DNA of 34,923 nucleotides. Source: an uncultured Ignavibacteria bacterium (GTDB taxonomy: Bacteria > Bacteroidota > Ignavibacteria > Tepidaquicellales > Tepidaquicellaceae). Positions within the stretch are counted from its first letter, which is position 1; each line of letters opens with the position of its first letter. Both the position numbers and the translations under genes were made by a program. The notes beneath the pieces are model-generated. The model did not search any database. It worked only from the letters and a program-made list of their open reading frames with translations, and was not told the origin of the DNA. The DNA lies in NCBI GenBank assembly GCA_937872315.1, contig CALMST010000026.1, positions 1 through 34,923 of the forward strand, given 5' to 3'. Shown here piece after piece: positions 10,049-18,793 of the stretch.

Positions 10049-11014
10049 TTATTGTAATAGGAATTTCAATTCTTCTTTGTACTTTTTATTAATGTTTATA
10101 CCTCCGGTTATCCTGAGCCTGAATCTTTTGTCTTTCAATTTCCTGAATTCATTTTCGGGAAGAAATGTATTTAAATATGCTAATGTCTTCCGGAATGTAA
10201 TTTCATCCGTGTAATATTTTCTGGCTTTTGCCTTATTGCCGTAAAAATATTCTATCCAGAATAAAATATTCATCCAGTATTTTTTATCTGAAGCTGTTTT
10301 TGAATAACCCATATTACGTTCTGCATTTTTAAAAAGTAAATCGTATATGTTTCTTGTGCTGCCTTTATCCATTATAGAACCGGGGCGAAGTCTGTTATAT
10401 ACAAGTACCTCTTTGTCAATATGAAATTTTACTTTATCCCTTAACCTGAACCATAACTCAAAGTCCTCATAACTCCCGAAGTTTTCATTGTAACCTCCCG
10501 ATGCCATTATCCTGTCTTTCCTGAATATCACGGATGAATGATTAAGTGGATTGTGAAGATCTAAAAATTTTTTTATGGCAGGATCAGTTGAAGGCGGCTT
10601 ATGTAAAAATATAATCCTGTCAGCGCTATCAAAATATACTGACCAGCTCGCGGAGATGTCAACACCTGCTCCTTTATCCGAATTAAGAAATGCTATCTGC
10701 TTTTCTAACCGGTCTTTTGTATTCAGGTCGTCAGCGTCTATCCGCGCTATGTGATCAAATGACGAAATTCCCAGACCGTAATTCAGAGCACCAGCTAATC
10801 CCTTGTGAGGGATCTTTTTGTAAATTATCCTTTGATCCTTAAAACTTTTTATTAATTCCCCGGTCTTTCCATTGTCATCTGATCCGTCATTAATTATTAT
10901 GAATTCAAAATCCCTGTGTGTCTGATTTAATATGCTTTTTATTGATCCTTTTACAAATCCGGAGTCATTGTAAACTGCCATCAATACCGTAACGTTTTTA
11001 ATTTTCCCCATCAT
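10049..11014 (-). CDS. GT2-family glycosyltransferase (GT-A fold)
   Basis: 321 residues. The GT-A nucleotide-binding core is clear: VTVLMAVYNDSGFVKGSIKS near 8-27, then ILNQTHRDFEFIIINDGSDD, with the metal-binding DxD-type motif in HIARIDADD (near 87-95). The acceptor-side segment GGYNENFGSYEDFELWFRL (near 173-191) holds the ED motif that supplies the catalytic base in GT2 enzymes. The enzyme should be cytoplasmic and membrane-associated, transferring one sugar from a nucleotide donor. Two ATG codons are adjacent at the start, so the first Met is uncertain by one residue. It lies between two GT-C genes with gaps of 7 and 10 bp and is the only GT2 enzyme in the window. Confidence 0.9.
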   Translation of the reverse strand: MMGKIKNVTVLMAVYNDSGFVKGSIKSILNQTHRDFEFIIINDGSDDNGKTGELIKSFKDQRIIYKKIPHKGLAGALNYGLGISSFDHIARIDADDLNTKDRLEKQIAFLNSDKGAGVDISASWSVYFDSADRIIFLHKPPSTDPAIKKFLDLHNPLNHSSVIFRKDRIMASGGYNENFGSYEDFELWFRLRDKVKFHIDKEVLVYNRLRPGSIMDKGSTRNIYDLLFKNAERNMGYSKTASDKKYWMNILFWIEYFYGNKAKARKYYTDEITFRKTLAYLNTFLPENEFRKLKDKRFRLRITGGININKKYKEELKFLLQ

Positions 11015-11021
11015 TTAATTT

Positions 11022-12602
11022 TTAGTATTTCCAAATCAGGAAAACCGTTCTGTACTGTCCGTCAAAGTATGGCTCCGAACGGTAAATTTCATCTTTCTTC
11101 TGCAAAATAATTTTATCGCTGAGTACGGAATACCTGTGACTGATGAAACTCATTTCAATTGTTTCGTAATCTCCTTCCGTAATATCATCCCTTTCCCAGA
11201 TGGCATGCTGCGCAATATATTTTAAATTGTGTCTCTTAAAATATTCATTGAGTTTCCCGTTCTTTATTATTTCCTGAAATTCAAAACTGTTTACAAGTCC
11301 GTCAAGATTTATTACTTCTCTGCCGCTGAAATAACTGAAATGCCCCGCATCCTTCATTGCAAAGAGATCAGTACTTTCTGTTTCTTTCTTAACCCATTGT
11401 GAAGCCATATAAGACTGCACATTCCAGGTGCTTACACCTGAAGTTTCAAATACGTAGATGTCTAATATCCTGGAACCCCAGTAAATTATAATAAAAGCTG
11501 AAAGGATCTTAAAAACTATTCTGCCCGCGTTTAAAAAATTTAATGACAAAATAAATTTAAATATCAAACATATAAAGAAAGAAAAGAATATAGAAAAAGC
11601 ACTAAAGTACCATGGAAATATTACCCATTTCATGAAGAATACAATGTAAAGCATGAGCAGTATGTTTCCCGCTGAAATTACTGCAAGTCCGGTTGAGAAT
11701 GAATTGGATCTGAAATTTCTGATATTGAAAAAATAAATGAAAACGTAAATTACGGACAGAAAGCCAAAAATCATTTCCCTGTACTGAACTAACTGTGAAA
11801 TGTTTTCATTGAGTCCGGTCCGGGGAACGGTGGATTTTAGATATCCGCTTATTGGAATTATATTCCCGAAATAAAATAAGTTAAAGATCAGATAGGGGAG
11901 AGTCACAACTGCCGAGACGCTGAAAATAATAAAAATGCTCCTGATGTTATCTTTCCGCTTGTCTGAATTTTCCGAAAAAGTCATGACAATGCCATACACT
12001 AAAATTGCTATAGCAAAGAAAACCATGTCAAGCCTGGCAAGCATTAACAAACCCAGTAATATACCGGTTACAAGTTCTTTCTTGACAGATCGCTTAATGA
12101 AAGTTTCGGATTTCAGTATATGGTAAAACAATGACAGAAATATGAGGATCATCAGAGGAGTTTCCATCCCGTTTAGATACTGAAAATATACAAAGATTGT
12201 GAAGATCAATCCGCCCGCAAAAACAATTTCATTTACAAAGAATCTTCTGAGTATTTTAACAAAAATTAATGATGAAAGAAAAAGAAGTATCACCTGTAAT
12301 ATCATCACGGATCTTAGAGTGGTTTCAGGTGATGTCTTGAAAATGAAAGTAAAGATTATCAGTACATATAGCCAGAGTGGCTGAAATCCGCTTGTTCTGC
12401 TTATACCGTCAAACGAAAAACCTTTGCCTTCATTGAAATTCAGGGCGATCTTAAGATAATAAGATGCATCATCCGGAACCCGCGAGATTACTGCGGGAAA
12501 ATCTGTAATGGCAAAATAAAAGATCATCCTGACAGATGTAAGTATCAGAATGATCATCAGAAAATTAAGCAGGTTATCTGAAATTCCCGATTTAAATTTC
12601 AT
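11022..12602 (-). CDS. GT-C type integral-membrane glycosyltransferase-like protein (paralogue of the 6825-8369 protein)
   Basis: 526 residues with multiple membrane segments to about residue 385 and a soluble C-terminal domain. The first loop reads RVPDDASYYLKIALNFNEG (41-59) with Asp44-Asp45, aligning directly with the acidic loop of the 6825-8369 protein. The following motif is SGFQPLW (71-77), with Gln where the paralogue has His (NGYHPLW). The tail contains HFSYFSGREVINLDGLVNS and then LNEYFKRHNLKYIAQ, matching the tail of the paralogue (SERSIINGDGLINS, LDRYFKDKNIKYYS). Both therefore share a membrane module and a C-terminal soluble module. ATG start, 6 bp after the upstream GT4 gene. 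A periplasmic sugar transfer role is likely, with substrate unknown. Confidence 0.8.
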   Translation of the reverse strand: MKFKSGISDNLLNFLMIILILTSVRMIFYFAITDFPAVISRVPDDASYYLKIALNFNEGKGFSFDGISRTSGFQPLWLYVLIIFTFIFKTSPETTLRSVMILQVILLFLSSLIFVKILRRFFVNEIVFAGGLIFTIFVYFQYLNGMETPLMILIFLSLFYHILKSETFIKRSVKKELVTGILLGLLMLARLDMVFFAIAILVYGIVMTFSENSDKRKDNIRSIFIIFSVSAVVTLPYLIFNLFYFGNIIPISGYLKSTVPRTGLNENISQLVQYREMIFGFLSVIYVFIYFFNIRNFRSNSFSTGLAVISAGNILLMLYIVFFMKWVIFPWYFSAFSIFFSFFICLIFKFILSLNFLNAGRIVFKILSAFIIIYWGSRILDIYVFETSGVSTWNVQSYMASQWVKKETESTDLFAMKDAGHFSYFSGREVINLDGLVNSFEFQEIIKNGKLNEYFKRHNLKYIAQHAIWERDDITEGDYETIEMSFISHRYSVLSDKIILQKKDEIYRSEPYFDGQYRTVFLIWKY

Positions 12603-12608
12603 TAATTA

Positions 12609-13676
12609 TTATTGTATAAGTAATTTTTTGTATAACTCATAATACTTTCCGGCCATCAGATCTGAATCGAATTTTACAGCGGCGGATCTATAAAAATTAC
12701 CGGTTAAAGTAATGACGGTCTCAGGATTCTCAATTGTGAATCTGATCTTTTCCGATAGTTCATCAGCATTATCAACAGGAAATATCAGACCTTCCGAATT
12801 ATCTTTTATGATATTTTCTATACCGTCAAATGCTGCCGATATAACCATTACCTTTTCTGCTGCTGCTTCAAGTATGGTCATGGGCAATCCTTCGCTTCCC
12901 GATGTCATTACATATACATCGCAGTCCTTAAAAAATTTTCTGAGATCATTTATCTGTCCTGTAAACTCAATTCCGGTATTCAGATCTTCATCCAGTTTTT
13001 TAAGAGCAGCATATTTTTCACCATCACCTGCAATCATAAAATCTGCTTTCTCTCTTATGGAATCCGGAAGCATACTTACAGCCTTAATAAATATTTCAAC
13101 TCTTTTACCTTTGTCAAGTCTTCCGGCAGAAATAAATTTTAACCTGCTGTTGTATTTTTTATCTTTATTTTCTCCTGTATCAATACCGTTGTATATTAAA
13201 TTTATTTTTTTCTCATCCCTGATTTTATCTTTCAAATATTTGTAAACATGGTCATTTACGGAAATATATGCTGACGCGCTCAGATGATCAAGCTTGCCTG
13301 TTTCGGGAATGATCCCGTGCACAGTCTGAACTGTCCGGATGTTTCCGGATAATCTGATCTTTAATGAAGTGGATGCAATATTGGCTGCATAATGATTGTG
13401 AGAATGTATTATGTTTACTGAGTTCGCCTTGCAATGACCGGCAACCGATCTTAAAGCAGAAAGAAATCCTTTAATGCTTCTCGATCTGTGATTCAGATTT
13501 TCATCTGTAAGAACATCAATCCCTGCCGCTAAGAATTTTTCTCCGGCATCTCCGCCGCTGCAGATAAGAGAAATTTTCAGATTCTTTTTCTTCTTCAATC
13601 CTGAAAGCAGATAAAATAACTGAGTGGAAACCCCGTCGGCATAGTTAAGTTCATCTGTAAGAAAAAGTAAATTCAT
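12609..13676 (-). CDS. GT4-family glycosyltransferase
   Basis: 355 residues with a GT-B fold. The N-terminal domain starts NLLFLTDELNYADGVSTQL (2-20), has NIIHSHNHY near 83-91, and VNDHVYKYLKDKI, a lid-type acceptor region. The donor domain has FISAGRLDKGKRVEIFIKA, MIAGDGEKY and FTGQINDLRKFFKDCDVYV. The catalytic E-x7-E motif is intact in SEGLPMTILEAAA. The start ATG overlaps the stop of the upstream GT4 gene by 4 bases, so the two are translationally coupled and probably act in successive steps. Sugar and linkage cannot be deduced. The first 100 residues resemble the GT4 at 5757-6815. Confidence 0.92.
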   Translation of the reverse strand: MNLLFLTDELNYADGVSTQLFYLLSGLKKKKNLKISLICSGGDAGEKFLAAGIDVLTDENLNHRSRSIKGFLSALRSVAGHCKANSVNIIHSHNHYAANIASTSLKIRLSGNIRTVQTVHGIIPETGKLDHLSASAYISVNDHVYKYLKDKIRDEKKINLIYNGIDTGENKDKKYNSRLKFISAGRLDKGKRVEIFIKAVSMLPDSIREKADFMIAGDGEKYAALKKLDEDLNTGIEFTGQINDLRKFFKDCDVYVMTSGSEGLPMTILEAAAEKVMVISAAFDGIENIIKDNSEGLIFPVDNADELSEKIRFTIENPETVITLTGNFYRSAAVKFDSDLMAGKYYELYKKLLIQ

Positions 13677-14773
13677 TTGTACAGATCTTTATATTTCTCA
13701 AAAATAATATTCATATTCAGTTCATTGTATATCAGCTTTGCTCTTCCCGATATTTCACTGACCAGTTTTCTGTTTGAATTCAGCTTCTCAAGAATACTGA
13801 TAAGTTCATTTTCATTTTTATATACAAATCCGTTTATTCCGTTATTTATGTATGAAGACATTCCTGTCTCTGAAGAAACTACAGGTACTAGACCTGCAGC
13901 CATACACTCTACAGCCGCTATTGAAAACTGTTCGTAAAAACTTGCTGAGACATAAATATCCTTATCCATTAAAAACTCCGCAAATTTTTCCGTATCCATT
14001 TTACTGATAAGATGAAAATTAATTTTATCACTCTTCTCAATCTCTCCGGAGATGTTTTTATCCGGTTCACTATTGCTGACAGCATATAACTCAGTGCTGA
14101 GATCCGGTTTTCCCAGCGCAGAAAAAAGATAATTAAATCCTTTTTCCCTTTTCTTCAGCTCCCCGATAAAAACGACCTTAAGTATGTTTTCATTTCTGAC
14201 ATTTCTGCTTTTACCTGCTTCGTGAAATTCCTTGTCTATTCCGTTTGGTATTATGACAACTTTTGTATCACTGAATTCATAAAATTTCCGGGCAGTCTTT
14301 ACTGAGAGTTCTGACAGAAATACAAGAATATCAGAATATCTGAAAAATATTTTCTCACAAATGCTGTCCCGCTTTCTTAAACTTGTATCTGCATTTTCAT
14401 TAATGTTGTTCTCATAAACCGCTATGCCATGAACATTATAAATAAACTTTACTTTTCGGAATAACTGACATAAAAACAAAATTAACGCAAACCTTTCATA
14501 GGTAATTATGTGAATAATGTCAGGTTTGAATCTTAATGCAAACATCAAAATACTCAGCAGACCAAACCTGTAAACTTTGCCGGTTTCATCAGAGCCTGAT
14601 TTCTCTTTACCGAATAATTTTTTGAGTACTCCGTATTTTCTGCCGTCAGAAAAATATGTGGCAAAAGCAGTTTCGTATTTCCCTGATGCCGATTTGAAAA
14701 TTCTGTTTGCAACTTTCTCCGGTCCTGTAAAGGAACCGCCTTCATTATAGCTGCCTGCAAATAAAATTTTCAT
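13673..14773 (-). CDS. GT4-family glycosyltransferase
   Basis: 366 residues. The start is KILFAGSYNEGGSFTGPEKVA, with the glycine-rich loop of GT4 acceptor domains. DIIHIITYERFAL and FIYNVHGIAVYEN follow, then VIIPNGIDKEFHEAG at the domain hinge and VVFIGELKKREKGFNYLFSA at the start of the donor domain. The catalytic segment FYEQFSIAAVECMAAG has an intact E-x7-E, followed by VPVVSSETGMSSYINNGINGF. It is a cytoplasmic, peripheral membrane enzyme adding one residue to the lipid-linked glycan. The gene ends inside the start of the next GT4 gene (4-base overlap) and begins 24 bp after the methyltransferase gene. Confidence 0.92.
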   Translation of the reverse strand: MKILFAGSYNEGGSFTGPEKVANRIFKSASGKYETAFATYFSDGRKYGVLKKLFGKEKSGSDETGKVYRFGLLSILMFALRFKPDIIHIITYERFALILFLCQLFRKVKFIYNVHGIAVYENNINENADTSLRKRDSICEKIFFRYSDILVFLSELSVKTARKFYEFSDTKVVIIPNGIDKEFHEAGKSRNVRNENILKVVFIGELKKREKGFNYLFSALGKPDLSTELYAVSNSEPDKNISGEIEKSDKINFHLISKMDTEKFAEFLMDKDIYVSASFYEQFSIAAVECMAAGLVPVVSSETGMSSYINNGINGFVYKNENELISILEKLNSNRKLVSEISGRAKLIYNELNMNIIFEKYKDLYK

Positions 14774-14797
14774 TTAAAATAATTTATTTCGGATGAA

Positions 14798-15457
14798 TTA
14801 TTTTTTTTCAATTTTGCTGACAAGCTTTTTCAGTCCAAGTTTATTTTTCAGAATGCTCTTTTTCCTGAAATGCTTGCCATATGCTGAATCCAGATCGATC
14901 TTGTCTTTTGAAAGTAAAACAACAATGTATTCCCTCAGTTCTACATCACTGAATTTCTTTATCAGTTTATTTTTATATTGACTGAAATCGGATATTTGCC
15001 AGGTGCTTAAATGCTTTTCGTATTTATTGTTATTGACCGGACCCTGCTCCCAGTTATTTCCAATGGGGATATTTATCAATACATACCTCGATTTTAGAAT
15101 GCAGTTATCAATGAAGGCGGCTGCGTCAGATTTTTTAAAATGTTCTATCACATCACCGCAGTTTATCAGATCATAATGCCTTTCAGTCTTTTTTACATGC
15201 TCAAGTGCATCGTCAATAAATATGTTATTATAAAAAAATTCGTGATAAGAGTTAATGTATTCAGGAAATATCTCTACCCCGTCAATGATCCTTTTCCAGT
15301 TTCCCTTAAAATTATTGTCTCCCCAGACTTCAAGAAATTCCCGGAAAAGAATTCCCCACCTGCCGAAACCAATTCCTATGTCAAGTATGCTTTTAGGATC
15401 AAGTTTTTTGACAAGGTCAATATTGTATGAAATGTTTTGCCAGTTTGAAGTGCTCAT
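14798..15457 (-). CDS. Class I SAM-dependent methyltransferase
   Basis: 219 residues. Motif I (SAM-binding glycine loop) is SILDIGIGFGRWG at 23-35, the acidic ribose-binding end of beta-2 is probably in IIDGVEIFPEY, and YDLINCGDVIEHF (95-107) matches motif II with the post-motif acidic/His residues of the Rossmann methyltransferase fold. VLINIPIGNNW is the beta-5 region. The C-terminal 50 residues are strongly basic (KKSILKNKLGLKKL), which could bring it to membrane-linked glycan. The neighbouring flippase and GT4 genes suggest O-methylation of a sugar or of a glycan end, but no target can be read directly. Confidence 0.82.
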   Translation of the reverse strand: MSTSNWQNISYNIDLVKKLDPKSILDIGIGFGRWGILFREFLEVWGDNNFKGNWKRIIDGVEIFPEYINSYHEFFYNNIFIDDALEHVKKTERHYDLINCGDVIEHFKKSDAAAFIDNCILKSRYVLINIPIGNNWEQGPVNNNKYEKHLSTWQISDFSQYKNKLIKKFSDVELREYIVVLLSKDKIDLDSAYGKHFRKKSILKNKLGLKKLVSKIEKK

Positions 15458-15473
15458 CAGCTACATTTGTAAA

Positions 15474-16721
15474 TTAAATCCTTTTAAAAAATTTATTCAG
15501 ATAAAAATAACCTCCCGCAAAAATAAAATATTCTGTCAGAATGGTTATTACTGCCGAAGCAATTATCCCGTAAACAGGAATTAACAAAATGTTCAAAATT
15601 ACATTAAGTATCAGTCCTGATAAAGTAATTTTCATATTCTCTTTAAAAAGACCTGTCCCGTTCAGCATTATTCCGGTAAGATTGTTCAGTGCAAGTCCGG
15701 CTAATGAAACAGATAATATTTTCAGGATCATTGCCGAATCATTGAATTTATCCGTATATACCAATGTAACTATCTGATCTGATAAAAAAAACAAAATTAT
15801 CGTCAGCGCAAGACATATTTCAATAAGCAAAACTGAATATTTCCTGAAAAAAGATCTTAATGCTGCCTTGTTATTTCTGATGGATGAAACTTCTGTGAAT
15901 CCTGATACAAATAAAAAAGAAAACAGTATGGAAGAGGATTTGTAAATTCCGTAAGCAACATTGTAATAGGCAGCCTGATCGAAATCTGTGAGTTTGGAAA
16001 TTAACAGTATATCAATTTTATCATAAAGAAAATTAAAAATAACTGCCATTCCGAGAGGCAGGGAAAGTCTGACCAGAGAGAATGTGCTTTTTAATTTGAA
16101 ACCATTGAAAAAAAAAATCAGACCATGTTTCTTTGCAGCGGAAAATACAAAAATAATCTGTATCAGCGAACTCATTAAAATTATCAAAAGAAAAATCAAC
16201 AGTCCCGAATCAGAAAAAAACACAGCTGTGATCAATAAGATCAATGCAGGTAATCTTGCTTTAAGGATCACATCAAACTGACTTTTGAAATCGTTTAAAC
16301 CTGACAGAATTTTGTTGAATAAATTTCCGGCTGAAAAAAAATAAACGCTTAGCAGTACTGTAGTTATTATTGTAAATGAAATGTCAGGAAAAAATATTTT
16401 ACTGTAGGTGGCAGCTGAAATAAAATAAACAGGAAAAGATAAAGCAAACAGTGTGAGTATCTTTGACGCAAGTTCAGATGAACTTTCTTTGCCTGATGCT
16501 ACTTCCCTTTGCAAAAGAACGGGAAGACCAAGGTCAAACAGAATTATGAATATATTCGCAATTGAAAATACTGTTATGAGTTCCCCGTAAGTATCCGTAG
16601 GAAATCTCCGGGCAATGATCAGGAAAGCCAGGAAAAAAAATATTCTTTCTGAAACGGTATAGAAGATCAGATACCTGTTGTCATTCAGTATTTTAGAATA
16701 CTTGTTTATTATATTTATCAA
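15474..16721 (-). CDS. wzx: Wzx-type polysaccharide flippase (MOP superfamily), copy 1
   Basis: 415 residues with about 12 hydrophobic helices across the whole length, usual for Wzx. The first helix region ERIFFFLAFLIIARRFPTD is followed by TYGELITVFSIANIFIILFDLGLP, the typical start of polysaccharide-synthesis flippases (YG.l.t.f...n......DlGl). A later SLPLGMAVIFNFLYDKIDILLISK segment matches the seventh-helix region. It should move undecaprenyl-diphosphate-linked repeat units to the periplasmic face. It lies in the left block with the priming transferase; the right block has its own flippase at 31070-32353. The 101-bp gap upstream holds a terminator-like hairpin, so its transcription may be partly separate from the upstream genes. 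Confidence 0.88.
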   Translation of the reverse strand: MINIINKYSKILNDNRYLIFYTVSERIFFFLAFLIIARRFPTDTYGELITVFSIANIFIILFDLGLPVLLQREVASGKESSSELASKILTLFALSFPVYFISAATYSKIFFPDISFTIITTVLLSVYFFSAGNLFNKILSGLNDFKSQFDVILKARLPALILLITAVFFSDSGLLIFLLIILMSSLIQIIFVFSAAKKHGLIFFFNGFKLKSTFSLVRLSLPLGMAVIFNFLYDKIDILLISKLTDFDQAAYYNVAYGIYKSSSILFSFLFVSGFTEVSSIRNNKAALRSFFRKYSVLLIEICLALTIILFFLSDQIVTLVYTDKFNDSAMILKILSVSLAGLALNNLTGIMLNGTGLFKENMKITLSGLILNVILNILLIPVYGIIASAVITILTEYFIFAGGYFYLNKFFKRI

Positions 16722-16761
16722 TTAATTCATTTTGAATTTATCTCACATAATTTCCCTATAA

Positions 16762-16789
16762 CAAAAAATCTAAATCTTCAGATTTAGAT
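16762..16789 (-). terminator. Candidate intrinsic terminator after the N-acetyltransferase gene
   Basis: ATCTAAATC (16768-16776) and GATTTAGAT (16781-16789) form a perfect 9-base inverted repeat with a TTCA spacer, extendable to 10 pairs. Read on the minus strand the stem is followed at once by a run of six T, the layout of an intrinsic terminator. The stem is AT-rich, so it may only attenuate transcription into the flippase gene downstream. Confidence 0.45.
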
Positions 16790-16822
16790 CTTCAATTTGT
16801 AATTTATTCTGCAGGTAATAAA

Positions 16823-17290
16823 TCAGAGACTCCGGATGATCTTAGCCGGTACTCCTGCGACTACTGCATTTGGCGGTACATCTTCCGTAACGACTGCTCC
16901 TGCTCCAACCAAAGCTTTCTCTCCTATAGTCACTCCGCACAATATGGTTGCTGATGAACCGATGGAAGCTCCTTTCCTCACAAAAGTCTCTTCCACCTTC
17001 CAGTCGCTTTCATCCTGCATGCCGCCTTCATCATTTGTCGCGCGCGGGATCTTGTCGTTTATGAATGTCACATTATGCCCGATAAAAACATTATCTTCAA
17101 TATTCACGCCTTCGCAGATAAATGTATGAGATGAGATCTTACAGTTCCTTCCGATAAAAGCATTCTTCTGGATCTCAACAAATGTACCTATCTTGGTATT
17201 GTCGCCGATAGTACAGCCGTAAAGATTTACAAAATCAAATATCTTTACATCTTTTCCGAGCTTTACATTGTTTATATTTTTTTTATCCAT
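16823..17290 (-). CDS. Left-handed beta-helix sugar N-acetyltransferase (WbpD/WlbB-like)
   Basis: 155 residues made of hexapeptide repeats (for example [36 protein letters not shown]), which fold as a trimeric left-handed beta-helix. The segment [16 protein letters not shown] (69-84), the loop with [19 protein letters not shown], and the end [18 protein letters not shown] are characteristic of WbpD/WlbB and related enzymes that N-acetylate the 3-amino group of UDP- or dTDP-linked amino sugars. The 4-aminosugar PglD type is less likely because the N-terminal Rossmann part is absent. The gene is two places downstream of the DegT aminotransferase, supporting a sequential amination and acetylation of the same nucleotide sugar. 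The exact sugar is an inference. Confidence 0.85.
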   Translation of the reverse strand: MDKKNINNVKLGKDVKIFDFVNLYGCTIGDNTKIGTFVEIQKNAFIGRNCKISSHTFICEGVNIEDNVFIGHNVTFINDKIPRATNDEGGMQDESDWKVEETFVRKGASIGSSATILCGVTIGEKALVGAGAVVTEDVPPNAVVAGVPAKIIRSL

Positions 17291-17307
17291 TAAAATTTAA
17301 TACTTTA

Positions 17308-18744
17308 TTATTTAGCTCCTCTTCCAAAAAGCATCACGGGGAATGTTTTTAAAATAAGCTGAAGATCAAGCCAGGGTGTCATATTGTTAATATAATATAG
17401 ATCAAGCACAACTGAATCTTTGAATGAAACCGAACTTCTGCCGGAGACCTGCCAGACTCCGGTACAACCGGGTAGGACTGAATGTCTTCTTTTATGCCAT
17501 TCATCAAAGGTTTCATATTCATAAGGAAGGCAAGGTCTCGGACCGACAAGACTCATATCGCCTTTCAGTACATTAAACAGCTGCGGAAGTTCATCTAAAG
17601 ATGTTTTTCTAAGGATCTTACCTATAGGTGTTATGTTGTTAACGTTTATAATTTTAGAAGAACCTTCGTGCTGCTTCTTATCATTCTTTATGAAATCCTT
17701 CATTTTTATTTCACGTGTCTTTGCTTCATCATTATCAACTAACATTGACCGGAACTTATAAAATTTAAATGGCTTTCCGTCTTTGCCTATCCTTATCTGT
17801 GTGAAAAATATTTCTCCTCTGGACGATAACTTTACTAATATTGAAATGATCAGAAAAACCGGCGATAAAATAACTATGCCCGCAAAAGCGGCAGAATAAT
17901 CAAAGATCCTTTTATAAAAATAATTAATATTCCTGTTAACTTTTGGTGATAGGTCCACAACGGGAATTCCAGAATATGTATCGGTCTTGATCTTTTCGGG
18001 AACAATATTAAAAAGCTCCGAAGTAAGCTTTACGCTTTTTTCAAGTTTGGTGCATCTGTCAATGATTTTCATAAGATTCTCATAGCCGATATTATCAATC
18101 GCTATTATGATCTCGTCAGCTTTATACTTTTTTACTGATTCCGCGATCTCATTTATCTTGCCGACACATTTTATGTTTTTAAACACAATGTCTTCTTTCT
18201 CAATATTGTCATCAAGAAATCCGGCTATTTTTATACCGTAAAAATTCTCAAATATAAGTTTCTCGGCTAAAAGCCTTCCTGATTTACCGGCTCCGACAAT
18301 AAGTACCACACTGTTATTAAGGATCTTTGTAAAGTTCATATAGAAAGGTTTCAGCAGAAACAGTCTGACAAGCGCAACACCGGCCATTCCCGTAAAAAAG
18401 AAACATAATACAAATACTCTTGAAGATAGAAGTAAATTGAATTTTATCACAAAGGAAAAAAGTATTAAGAGAAGAGTACCGTAAATAAAAGATTTTAAGA
18501 TAGCCGTAATATGAGGCGCGCGTGTAAGAAAAACATTTACTTTATAGAGATAATTATTCTGAAAGAGAAGAATAAAAATTACAGAAAAGATCAGAAAGGT
18601 AATAAAGGTTAAAACATTATTCTCGTAAGTTATAACATTTTTGTTCAGAACATTTTTTGTAATATATGCAGACAATACAAAAGACATAAATACAACACTA
18701 AAATCAAAAAAAGCAAAAATGTATTTATATCTGGGATAATTCAT
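17308..18744 (-). CDS. Polyprenyl-phosphate sugar-1-phosphate transferase (initiating enzyme, WbaP/WcaJ family)
   Basis: 478 residues with the standard architecture of the long initiating transferases: four N-terminal membrane helices (about 8-28, 44-62, 82-101, 107-130), a Rossmann-like central domain starting VVLIVGAGKSGRLLAE (146-161), a re-entrant membrane helix (about 283-304) and the C-terminal catalytic domain. That domain contains FYKFRSM (328-334), the key Asp384-Glu385 in TSLDELPQLFNVLKGD, SLVGPRP (398-404) and PGCTGVWQVSGR (425-436). The enzyme transfers a sugar phosphate from UDP-sugar to undecaprenyl phosphate at the inner membrane and starts the repeat unit. It is the only such enzyme in the window, so both blocks may depend on it. 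Donor sugar is unknown. Confidence 0.93.
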   Translation of the reverse strand: MNYPRYKYIFAFFDFSVVFMSFVLSAYITKNVLNKNVITYENNVLTFITFLIFSVIFILLFQNNYLYKVNVFLTRAPHITAILKSFIYGTLLLILFSFVIKFNLLLSSRVFVLCFFFTGMAGVALVRLFLLKPFYMNFTKILNNSVVLIVGAGKSGRLLAEKLIFENFYGIKIAGFLDDNIEKEDIVFKNIKCVGKINEIAESVKKYKADEIIIAIDNIGYENLMKIIDRCTKLEKSVKLTSELFNIVPEKIKTDTYSGIPVVDLSPKVNRNINYFYKRIFDYSAAFAGIVILSPVFLIISILVKLSSRGEIFFTQIRIGKDGKPFKFYKFRSMLVDNDEAKTREIKMKDFIKNDKKQHEGSSKIINVNNITPIGKILRKTSLDELPQLFNVLKGDMSLVGPRPCLPYEYETFDEWHKRRHSVLPGCTGVWQVSGRSSVSFKDSVVLDLYYINNMTPWLDLQLILKTFPVMLFGRGAK

Positions 18745-18793
18745 ATTTGTATTTAAATAGATCTTTTAATTGACAGTACAAGAATACGTCAAT

